Assembly (NCBI GenBank): GCA_017960525.1
Contig: JAGCZA010000090.1
Coordinates: forward strand, 1 to 59,823
From: Prevotella sp.
GTDB taxonomy: Bacteria; Bacteroidota; Bacteroidia; Bacteroidales; Bacteroidaceae
Direction: 5' to 3'
Length of the DNA stretch: 59,823 bases
Made by a program: the position numbers and the translations under genes. The notes under the pieces are model-generated. The model worked only from the letters and a program-made list of their open reading frames with translations, ran no database searches and was not told where the DNA came from. This document shows, piece after piece, positions 26,487 to 33,445 of the stretch (position 1 is the stretch's first letter; every line of letters starts with the position of its first letter).

Positions 26487-29400
26487 ATGAAGAGAATCCT
26501 GTTTTTAGCCCTTGTGCTGTCAGTGACAGGGGTTATATATGCTGCCACAGTCGAGACGCAGGGACAATATGTCACCATCCGCCCCGACTGGGGGGAGGCC
26601 CGCATCGTCCGCCTTCAGGTGGTGGGCGACCGCATCATCCGTGTGCAGGCCACCAGCGAGGAGCAATTGCCGCAGAAGCAGCCCTCGCTGATGATTGTCC
26701 CGCAGACGGCCAAGCCTGCATTCACAGTCGATGAAGACGCGCAAAGCATAGTGGTGAAAGCCGCTGGTGTTCAGGCCGTGGTCAGCAAACAGACAGGTGC
26801 CCTGCAGTTTAAGGATGGCAGCGGCAAGCAACTGTTGGCCGAAGCCACGGGTGGCAAACGCTTCTGGCCCTTCACCGTGCCTGACCGCGAACTGGGCATC
26901 AAGGGCGGAGCGCAACCCACCGAGGCGATGAAGCACGGCCTGCAATGGCAGATGCTGTTCGACAGTCCCGACGACGAGGCTTTCTACGGACTGGGCCAGC
27001 ACCAGAGCGAGGAACTCAATATGAAGGGCAAAAACGAGGACCTCTTCCAGTACAACACGAAGGTCTCCATTCCTTTCGTCCTCTCCACCAAGGGCTATGG
27101 CCTGCTCTGGGACTCCTACTCCTTCTGCCGCTTCGGCAAGCCCGATGATTACCTTCAGTTGAACCGCGTTTTCCGCCTCTACGACCGCCAAGGCCGTCCG
27201 GGCAGCCTCACGGGCACCTACACCGACCGCAACGGCCAGACGGTGGTGCGTGGCGAAGACAGCATCTACTACGAATACGACACGCCCGAGAAGTCGGAGA
27301 TTGCCCGTCGTACCGACCAGGGAGGCATCCGCAACCTGCCCCAGGGCTTCCGTCTCGACGGAGCCAATGTCGTCTACGAGGGATACATAGAGCCTCTCGA
27401 AACCCAACTCCACCAGTTCATCCTCTACTATGCAGGCTATGTCCGCGTCTTTATCGGCGGACAGGAAGTGGTGCCTGAACGCTGGCGCACGGCCTGGAAC
27501 CCCAACGCCTATAAGTTTGCCGTGCCTCTGAAGGCGGGTGAGCGCACCCAACTGCGCATAGAGTGGAAGCCCGACGGCGGCGAGAGTTATATCGGCCTGC
27601 GGGTGGCCCCACCACGTAGTGAGAAGGAGCGCGGCCAACTCTCCATCTGGAGCGAGATGGCCCGCGATATGGACTACTACTTCATTGCCGGACGCACTTT
27701 CGACGAGGTCATTTCCGGCTACCGCACGCTTACCGGCAAGGCCAGCCTCTATCCTAAGTGGGCTTTGGGCTTCTGGCAGAGCCGCGAGCGCTACAAGACC
27801 TCGCAGGAACTCTTGCAGACGCTGGCCGAGTTCCGCCAACGCCACATCCCCATCGACAACATTGTCCAGGACTGGAACTACTGGCCCGAAGACCAGTGGG
27901 GCAGCCACCGTTTCGAGGCCTCGCGCTACCCCGACCCGCAGGCGATGGTCGACTGCGTCCACCAGATGCACGGGCGTTTTATGATCAGCGTATGGCCTAA
28001 GTTCTACGTGAACACCGATAACTACAAGGAACTTGATGCCCACGGCTGGATGTATAACCAAAGCCCTACCGACGACATCCACGACTGGGTCGGCCCAGGC
28101 TACAAGAACGGTTTTTACGACGCTTACGACCCCGATGCCCGCAAGATGTTCTGGCAGCAGATGGACAACGCCCTCTACACTAGGTTAAGGGTTCAGAGTT
28201 CAAAGTTCAGAGACGTTAGTTTTGAGGCACCAGGAGTAAAGTCTCTCAACTCTCAATCCTCAACACTTAACTCAATGGTAGACGCCTGGTGGATGGACGC
28301 CAGCGAGCCTAACGTGCGCGACTGCACCCCGATGTGGTACCGCAAGGCACTCTGCGGCCCCACCGCCCTCGGCACCTCCACGGAATACTTCAACGCTTAT
28401 TCGCTGGTCAATGCGATGGCCATCTACGACGGACAGCGCAGCACTTGGAAAAACATAAAAAAGAAGGAGGGCGAACCCCGTGTGTTCCTGCTCACCCGCA
28501 GCGGTTTTGCCGGACAGCAGCGTTACTCCACGGCCACTTGGAGCGGCGACATAGGCACGCGGTGGGAAGATATGCGGGCACAGATGTCGGCCGGTCTCAA
28601 CTTCTCCCTGTCAGGCATCCCCTTCTGGGGTATGGACCAGGGAGGCTTCTGCGTGGAGCGTCGCTACGAGGCAGCACAGCGCACCTTCGACAAGACGGGC
28701 GTGGAGACCGAAGACCTGCGCGAGTGGCGCGAACTGCAGACGCGCTGGAACCAGTTCGGCACCTTCATCCCCATCTTCCGCAGCCACGGCCAGTGGCCCC
28801 TGCGCGAAATCTGGAACATCGCCCCCGACGGCCATCCGGCCTACCGCTCATTTGTCTACTACGACCGCCTGCGCTACCACCTTATGCCCTACCTCTATTC
28901 GCTGGCCGCGTGGGCCCATTTCCGCGACTACACGATGATGCGGGCATTGGTGATGGACTTCTGTGACGACCGACAGGTGCACGACATTGCCGACCAGTGG
29001 ATGTTCGGCCCGGCACTGATGGCCTGCCCCGTGGGCTACTACAAGGCACGCAACCGTGCCGTCTATTTCCCCTGCCAGTGCGGCTGGTACAACCTCTACA
29101 CCGGCGAGAAAGTCATCAACGGCGAAAAGGAAATCGTAAATAGTAAATCGTCCAATCGTAAATTAATTGTCGACGCTCCCTACGAGCAGATTCCCGTCTT
29201 CGTGCGCGAGGGCAGCATCATTCCCTTCGGGCCGCAGATGGAATGGAGCGACGAGAAACCCGCCGAACTCATCAACCTATATATATATAGTGGTGCCGAC
29301 GCCTCGTTCCAACTCTACGAGGACGAGGGCACCAACTATAACTACGAGCGCGGCCTCTTTGCGACCATCGACATCGCTTACGACGACCGCACGCGCACGG

Positions 29401-29570
29401 TCCGCTTCTCCCGTCGTCAGGGAAGTTTCCCAGGTATGCTCAAGCAGCGGCGCTTCAACGTGGTGCTCGTCACTCCCGACACCCCCCGTCCACTCAACCT
29501 TGACAACCCCGAAGGCCAGACAGTGCTCTACACAGGAAAGGAAGTCTCCCTGACCTTACAAGACCACTAA
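26487..29570 (+). CDS. GH31 family glycosidase with inserted PA14 domain (alpha-xylosidase-like)
   Basis: 1027 aa with a signal peptide (cleavage near YAA-TV). It has the N-terminal GH31 beta-sandwich, with a PA14 module at about 260-380 (FRLDGANVVYEGYIEPLETQL, YVRVFIGGQEVV) as in xyloglucan alpha-xylosidases of Bacteroides. A (beta/alpha)8 barrel follows (QDWNYWPEDQWG, nucleophile D604 in DAWWMDASEPN, probable acid/base D688 in SGDIGTRWEDM), then C-terminal sandwich domains. Odd: about 33 codons (564-596) just before the nucleophile strand and about 13 codons near 882-894 are translated intergenic-type repeats. If catalysis survives, the inserts must form surface loops. The last codons (QDH-stop) also belong to a repeat. 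Cotranscribed with rhaT. Confidence 0.9.
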   Translation: MKRILFLALVLSVTGVIYAATVETQGQYVTIRPDWGEARIVRLQVVGDRIIRVQATSEEQLPQKQPSLMIVPQTAKPAFTVDEDAQSIVVKAAGVQAVVSKQTGALQFKDGSGKQLLAEATGGKRFWPFTVPDRELGIKGGAQPTEAMKHGLQWQMLFDSPDDEAFYGLGQHQSEELNMKGKNEDLFQYNTKVSIPFVLSTKGYGLLWDSYSFCRFGKPDDYLQLNRVFRLYDRQGRPGSLTGTYTDRNGQTVVRGEDSIYYEYDTPEKSEIARRTDQGGIRNLPQGFRLDGANVVYEGYIEPLETQLHQFILYYAGYVRVFIGGQEVVPERWRTAWNPNAYKFAVPLKAGERTQLRIEWKPDGGESYIGLRVAPPRSEKERGQLSIWSEMARDMDYYFIAGRTFDEVISGYRTLTGKASLYPKWALGFWQSRERYKTSQELLQTLAEFRQRHIPIDNIVQDWNYWPEDQWGSHRFEASRYPDPQAMVDCVHQMHGRFMISVWPKFYVNTDNYKELDAHGWMYNQSPTDDIHDWVGPGYKNGFYDAYDPDARKMFWQQMDNALYTRLRVQSSKFRDVSFEAPGVKSLNSQSSTLNSMVDAWWMDASEPNVRDCTPMWYRKALCGPTALGTSTEYFNAYSLVNAMAIYDGQRSTWKNIKKKEGEPRVFLLTRSGFAGQQRYSTATWSGDIGTRWEDMRAQMSAGLNFSLSGIPFWGMDQGGFCVERRYEAAQRTFDKTGVETEDLREWRELQTRWNQFGTFIPIFRSHGQWPLREIWNIAPDGHPAYRSFVYYDRLRYHLMPYLYSLAAWAHFRDYTMMRALVMDFCDDRQVHDIADQWMFGPALMACPVGYYKARNRAVYFPCQCGWYNLYTGEKVINGEKEIVNSKSSNRKLIVDAPYEQIPVFVREGSIIPFGPQMEWSDEKPAELINLYIYSGADASFQLYEDEGTNYNYERGLFATIDIAYDDRTRTVRFSRRQGSFPGMLKQRRFNVVLVTPDTPRPLNLDNPEGQTVLYTGKEVSLTLQDH
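28177..28274 (+). repeat. in-frame repeat insertion in the GH31 gene (barrel)
   Basis: ggttcagagttcaaagttcagagac followed by ctctcaactctcaatcctcaacactt-type sequence, in frame and without stops, giving LNSQSSTLNS. It contains TTCAGAG and CTCTCAA families seen elsewhere between genes, and interrupts a helix-strand connection that is short in GH31 relatives. Confidence 0.75.
29131..29167 (+). repeat. in-frame AAATCGTAAAT repeat in the GH31 gene (C-terminal part)
   Basis: aatcgtaaatagtaaatcgt and a third partial unit encode IVNSKSSNRK between TGEKV and VDAPYEQIP, normally adjacent in the family. The same repeat is intergenic at 44986-45023. Confidence 0.7.
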
Positions 29571-29778
29571 TTACGCGAATTGAACTAATTTGCGGCAGTA
29601 CAGTTATAAGACCACGAATTACACGAATTGAACTAATTGGACCTGACTCTATGAGACCACTAATTACGCTAATTACACAAATTGGCGGCGCCACCAAATT
29701 CGTGCAATTAGCGTAATTCGTGGTACTTTACACTATAATTCGAGAAATTAGCGTAATTAGCGGTCTGTAATTCGTGGT
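29561..29778. repeat. CGAATTACAC-type repeat cluster
   Basis: Three direct units of the type agaccacnaattacncgaatt begin at 29561, 29610 and 29660, with two inverted copies at about 29695-29725 and 29745-29778. The third direct unit and its inverted partner pair over about 30 bp. The first unit supplies the last three codons and the stop of the GH31 gene. Related sequences occur at 38336 and 42919. No gene is visible in this gap. Confidence 0.8.
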
Positions 29779-29880
29779 TTATCTGCACGCAGTCACGCCA
29801 AGGGCGGTGAGCAGTGCCGTCAGGGCGGCTATGAGGGCCTGAATGCCCAGTTTCAGGAGTTGTTTCTTGTAGTCGTTCAT
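29779..29880 (-). CDS. smalltalk peptide
   Basis: 33 aa: MNDYKKQLLKLGIQALIAAL followed by TALLTALGVTACR. A strong Shine-Dalgarno (GGAGGTGAA) precedes the ATG. It matches the very small Bacteroidales family called smalltalk protein: a charged N-terminus, one hydrophobic helix and a C-terminal G-V-T-x-C. Always next to an HU-HIG gene in the examples I know, as here (12 nt after it). Function unknown; probably membrane-bound. Confidence 0.88.
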   Translation of the reverse strand: MNDYKKQLLKLGIQALIAALTALLTALGVTACR

Positions 29881-29892
29881 AGTTCACCTCCT

Positions 29893-30381
29893 TTACTCCT
29901 CAGTACCATAGTCCACCAACTGGCCGTCGACCACCTTCTTGGGCTTGCCGTTCTTGTCGAAGATCAGACGCTGCTTCATAGGCACCTGCTTCTTGAAGAC
30001 GCGGCTGGTGAGTTTCTCTTCGCCGGCACCCTCAGGACGGAAGCGGATGTGGATGCCCTGCAGATAACTCTCCAGGTTGTAGTTCACGGGTGTCTCAGCA
30101 CCCTTCGACTCCAGCGTGGGATAGAACGTGCCCAGGCCGTCGAGCTTCACGCCGATTCCCTGCGATACCAGCTCGACCAGGCAGTCGCGGAACTTCGTGA
30201 TCACGCCCAGCACCACGTCCTGGGTGTACACCGAGCCGTGGTCTTTGATGTGGTTGGCCAGGCCTTTGAGGTTGAGCGTCGACAGCTGTACCGCACGGGG
30301 GTACCACTTGCCAAAGGCTGTGCTGTCTTCGTTACTGTTCTGATAGATGTCATACTGCATTCCAATTTTTGTTGTTGCCAT
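29893..30381 (-). CDS. HU-HIG family DNA-binding protein
   Basis: 162 aa. Its HU-like core has LKGLANHIKDHGSVYTQDVVLGVITKFRDCLVELVSQGIGVKLDGLGTFYPTL-type organisation: a dimerisation helix pair (about 38-75), then the strand region GVKLDGLGTFYP and the IHIRFRPEG arm. Unlike canonical 90-aa HU it has a longer C-terminus (VFKKQVPMKQRLIFDKNGKPKKVV). This is the Bacteroidetes HU-HIG family, DNA-binding by homology. It lies between the M15 peptidase gene (74 nt) and the smalltalk gene (12 nt). Confidence 0.9.
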   Translation of the reverse strand: MATTKIGMQYDIYQNSNEDSTAFGKWYPRAVQLSTLNLKGLANHIKDHGSVYTQDVVLGVITKFRDCLVELVSQGIGVKLDGLGTFYPTLESKGAETPVNYNLESYLQGIHIRFRPEGAGEEKLTSRVFKKQVPMKQRLIFDKNGKPKKVVDGQLVDYGTEE

Positions 30382-30455
30382 AGTTGTTGTTTGTTTTTTA
30401 AAGGGTTAAACTTGTTCTTGTTTTATAATCATCTCGGCCAAGATTCTTTTGATAC

Positions 30456-30899
30456 TTAATATTCTTTCATTGCGAAGACGGGCGCTTTCTTGTCGTCGGG
30501 CAGGCGCAGGGCCACGTGCAGCCAATAGTGCAGGCCGCGCTTTGAGACGATGGCCTCCACCACCGGCAGCGACAGCCGCTTGCAGTAGATAGCCAGTTGC
30601 ATAGCCTTCAGTGCGTCGCTGCCACAGTCGATGTCGGCAGCCAGTCCGCGCAGATGATAACTGTTACGGGCGCCACGCACCCGGATGTTCACGAGCAGCG
30701 ACCGGTAGCCGCTGTTCACCTTCAGTTTGTCGCCCCACGCATTCCGCAGGGGCTGCAGCACCAGACGAGCCAGCGACCTGAGATTTTCCGTTTCCTTCTC
30801 ATCAGGTTCGTTCAGGCAGTCCTCGTGGTTCGTTCTTGTCAACTCCAGGAGCGAAAAATGCTCCGAGAGCATCACCATTTCCTCATCTTCCATATTCAA
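30456..30899 (-). CDS. M15 family D-Ala-D-Ala carboxypeptidase-like protein
   Basis: 147 aa, no signal peptide. It matches the phage-endolysin-like Peptidase_M15_3 pattern: FSLLELTRT at the start, VNSGYRSLLVN, SYHLRGLAADID with metal-binding His and Asp, and HYWLHVAL with the last His. It may act on peptidoglycan cross-bridges, but without a secretion signal its access is unclear. In Bacteroidales this gene commonly stands with HU-HIG and smalltalk genes. An in-frame ATG two codons later is an alternative start. Confidence 0.85.
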   Translation of the reverse strand: MNMEDEEMVMLSEHFSLLELTRTNHEDCLNEPDEKETENLRSLARLVLQPLRNAWGDKLKVNSGYRSLLVNIRVRGARNSYHLRGLAADIDCGSDALKAMQLAIYCKRLSLPVVEAIVSKRGLHYWLHVALRLPDDKKAPVFAMKEY

Positions 30900-30910
30900 T
30901 TATAATTAGT

Positions 30911-31080
30911 TAATTCAACTTTCGCTAACTCCCCAATGTAGGGGCAGGCCCGTGCCAGCCCGAACCGCCATTAGGCGGTATGTGTGTGCCGATAACATAC
31001 GCCGTGACCGGCGTGCGGGCTGGCCAGGGCCTGCCCCTACAATCAACAGTTTGGAACTTGCGAAACTTGTATAAGTTAAT
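30911..31080. mobile_element. TGTAGGGGC palindromic element, copy 1
   Basis: About 170 bp. The inner arms TGTAGGGGCAGGCCCGTGCC (30937) and GGCCAGGGCCTGCCCCTACA (ending 31041) are inverted, with AGCCCG/CGGGCT and ACCGCC...GGCGGT palindromes inside. The outer ends (attcaactttcgc; gcgaaacttg...agttaat) are diverged inverted repeats. A second copy is at 37162-37360. No reading frame. Confidence 0.8.
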
Positions 31081-31590
31081 AATACTTCATACCTCCCACA
31101 TTGTACCTCTCAATTGTATCACTAAGTCAAAGATCGCGTGTTTTGTCTGATTGACGATGCAAAGGTACAGACAAAAAGCCGCCATCCGAAGAAAAGCGGC
31201 CCAGGGTGGGAGTTTTGGAGAGTTTCGGGTAGAGTTTTGCCCTCTTTCCCTTTTCGGTGGAGCGTTTTCTCCCGCCAAGTGCAGAGTTTTACACACTTCG
31301 GGGAAGAGTTAGCAGACAGAATAGCAACAGACAGACGAATGAAGACAGAATAACAAAAGAACAAAGGACAGAGTGACAGAACGAGAGATCAAGACAGAAT
31401 AACAAAAGAACAAAGGACAGAGCAGTAGACAGACGAATGAAGACAAAATAACAGAATAACAAAGGAGGACAGAGGGACAGAGCGAAGGCCTTGTTTGTTC
31501 TTTTGTTATTCTGTCTTCAGCCTTTTTGAAACTGAAAACTGCTCAAACGGACAAAATTTTCCCCGTTTCAGCAGTTTTCAACCTTGAAAC
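31081..31590. other. gene-free region with a minus-strand -7 element and AGACAGAATAAC tandem repeats
   Basis: A minus-strand TACCTTTG (31167-31160) is a probable -7 element for the M15/HU/smalltalk run; the -33 element is not clear. At 31326-31475 agacagaataacaaaagaac and variants repeat four times, with aaggacagag between, and at 31496-31518 an inverted copy occurs. The same 20-mer is at 53326-53345. Short frames here have no family features. Confidence 0.65.
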
Positions 31591-31621
31591 TTGCTGAAAT
31601 GAGATGTTTTTACTACCTTTG
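31591..31621 (+). promoter_or_regulatory. promoter of the DUF234-type ATPase gene
   Basis: TTGC 31591-31594 and TACCTTTG 31614-31621, 19 bp apart. The promoter is embedded in three copies of GCAGTTTTCAA or its complement (31530-31640), which could be operator half-sites. Confidence 0.55.
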
Positions 31622-31653
31622 CAGCAGTTTTCAACTTTAAGGACAATGAGATT

Positions 31654-33075
31654 ATGAAGCAGACACTTGTAGGAAGAGAGCAGGAAACAGGGCTGTTGCG
31701 AGAGTATCTGAACACAGAGAAGTCGGAGTTCATAGCCGTCTATGGCCGTAGGCGTGTAGGCAAAACGTTCTTCATCAGACAGATTATCGGCAACGATGCC
31801 TGTTTCTCGATGACAGGAATGGAAAATGCAGACATGGATGACCAATTGGCAAACTTCTATTTCACCCTGCGCAGAGTTTGCCCCTCTGTCTCGCAGCCGC
31901 AATCGTGGATAGAGGCTTTCGACCAACTCCAAAACTATTTAGAGACCCTCCCCAAAGGCCGGAAAATCGTTTTCATCGACGAACTGCCGTGGTTAGACAC
32001 AGTACGCTCCAAGTTCGTTGCCGCCTTAGAGCGGTTCTGGAACGGATGGGCGGATGGGCGCGACGACATCAAACTCATTGTGTGCGGCTCGGCCACCTCA
32101 TGGATGATTGACCATATTATCAACAACAGAGGCGGGCTGCACAATCGCAAGACCCACCAGATTTATATAGCACCATTCACCTTGGAGGAAAGCCGCAAAT
32201 ATTTCAAGGCATACGGCTTCGGCTATCGGGAAAAAGAAATAGCAGAGTGCTATATGGTGATGGGGGGAGTGGCCTACTACTACTCGCTGATGAGCACCAA
32301 AGAAAGCGTGGCACAGAACATAGACCGCCTGTTCTTCGCTCATAATGGGGAACTAAAAAACGAGTTTGAGAATCTCTACCGTTCCCTGTTCAAGAAGGCG
32401 GGCGACCATATTGCCATTGTCACGGCACTCTCCAGAAAAACAAAAGGGCTGACACGTAAGCAAATACTGGTACAGACTGGCCTCAACAACAACAGCAAGT
32501 ACACAAAGACCTTGGAAGAACTCGAAAAGTGTGGCTTCATACGCAGTTATATCCCTTTTGGAGAGACGAAACGGGACATCCTTTTCCAACTGACAGACGC
32601 TTTCACGCTCTTCCATTTCCACTATACCACAGAGAACAAATACCAAGACGAGGCTTTTTGGACCAACTCGCTCAACAGCGGGAAATATCGTGCCTGGAGC
32701 GGTTACGCATTCGAGATTCTGTGCTTGAACCATATCGTGCAGATAAAGCAGGCACTGGGCATCGCAGGCATACAGAGCCGCGCCTGCTGCTGGGTCAGCA
32801 AGCCAGAAGAGGGCCAGAAAGGCGCGCAAATCGACCTGATTATCGACCGTGCCGACCAGACCATCAACATCTGCGAAATGAAATTCTCACGGACAGAATA
32901 TGAGATAACCAAGGCCGACGACCAGGATCTGGACAATAAGATAAACGCTTTCCTACGCCAGACCAATACACGAAAATCGTTGATACTGACACTCATCACC
33001 AGTTTCGGGATGAAAACAGGCAAATACAGCGGACATATTCAACGACAACTCACACTCGACGACCTGTTTAAGTAG
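31654..33075 (+). CDS. ATP-binding protein, archaeal-type ATPase with DUF234 C-terminus
   Basis: 473 aa, cytoplasmic. The N-terminal P-loop GRRRVGKT (31-38) and Walker B KIVFIDELPW (near 104-113) belong to the STAND/AAA-like archaeal ATPase family. A winged-helix-like middle follows (TRKQILVQTGLNNNSKYTKT). The C-terminal DUF234 region is nuclease-like (EILCLNHI near 355, QIDLIIDR...CEMKFS near 395-415, a D...E-x-K pattern). The function is unproved; these proteins are accessory, patchily distributed and often placed near selfish or defence genes. It is flanked by repeats on the left and a strong terminator on the right. Confidence 0.85.
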   Translation: MKQTLVGREQETGLLREYLNTEKSEFIAVYGRRRVGKTFFIRQIIGNDACFSMTGMENADMDDQLANFYFTLRRVCPSVSQPQSWIEAFDQLQNYLETLPKGRKIVFIDELPWLDTVRSKFVAALERFWNGWADGRDDIKLIVCGSATSWMIDHIINNRGGLHNRKTHQIYIAPFTLEESRKYFKAYGFGYREKEIAECYMVMGGVAYYYSLMSTKESVAQNIDRLFFAHNGELKNEFENLYRSLFKKAGDHIAIVTALSRKTKGLTRKQILVQTGLNNNSKYTKTLEELEKCGFIRSYIPFGETKRDILFQLTDAFTLFHFHYTTENKYQDEAFWTNSLNSGKYRAWSGYAFEILCLNHIVQIKQALGIAGIQSRACCWVSKPEEGQKGAQIDLIIDRADQTINICEMKFSRTEYEITKADDQDLDNKINAFLRQTNTRKSLILTLITSFGMKTGKYSGHIQRQLTLDDLFK

Positions 33076-33084
33076 GCAACAAAA

Positions 33085-33117
33085 AGCCCGCTGACGCTCT
33101 CGCACCAGCGGGTTTTT
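33085..33117 (+). terminator. terminator after the ATPase gene
   Basis: Stem CCCGCTG/CAGCGGG, 12-nt loop, TTTTT tail; A-rich on the other side, so it can work in both directions. Confidence 0.85.
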
Positions 33118-33170
33118 CTCAGGCGGCTGACTGAAGACCTTTTAATCTTCCTGTCAGTGCCGGTTAAAGG

Positions 33171-33350
33171 TTATTCCTCGTCCTCGTCGTCGCCCCAGAC
33201 GTTGAAGCTAAGGCGGGAGGCGTCATTGTTGTCGCCAATTACGTTACCACCACTCTTTCCCAATTGGTCAGGAGTTGGGCTGCTAACCATTATCTTCTGA
33301 GTTTCAACGCGTGTAATGTTGCAGGCGGGCTGAATATATGTTTTCTTCAT
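33171..33350 (-). CDS. short peptide of the MKKTYIQP type
   Basis: 59 aa. A second ATG (33350) is 8 nt from AGGAA and preferred over the one at 33356. Sequence features: basic MKKTYIQPACNITRVETQKI start, then IMVSSP, a flexible middle with Gly/Asn and an acidic tail WGDDEDEE. Such short peptides (MKK.YI.P...., then I-M-x-S-S, then an acidic end) are frequent in Prevotella and Bacteroides, and their role is unknown. No signal peptide. The layout is compatible with a leader peptide or a small regulatory protein. It follows the large secreted gene after 95 nt. Confidence 0.72.
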   Translation of the reverse strand: MKKTYIQPACNITRVETQKIMVSSPTPDQLGKSGGNVIGDNNDASRLSFNVWGDDEDEE

Positions 33351-33445
33351 AATCATTGTTCCTTTCTTTATTTCTATGATTAATATTATTTACAAGGAGT
33401 TTAGGAGTGAGGGAGTTGCCTCCCTCGATTCCTAAAAACCAAAGT

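Noticed and set aside
29779-30899. Prophage remnant (endolysin-like M15 peptidase with HU protein)
   Set aside because: The trio of M15 peptidase, HU-HIG and smalltalk peptide is a usual chromosomal set in Bacteroidales; no phage structural or integrase genes are near.
30937-31041. tRNA or rho-independent terminator
   Set aside because: The palindrome is too long and imperfect for a terminator, has no T-run and lacks tRNA arms; a second copy with terminal repeats shows that it is a dispersed element.
31087-31364. Two overlapping short minus-strand frames upstream of the M15 gene
   Set aside because: No family features or RBS; they span a likely promoter region with a -7 element at 31167-31160.
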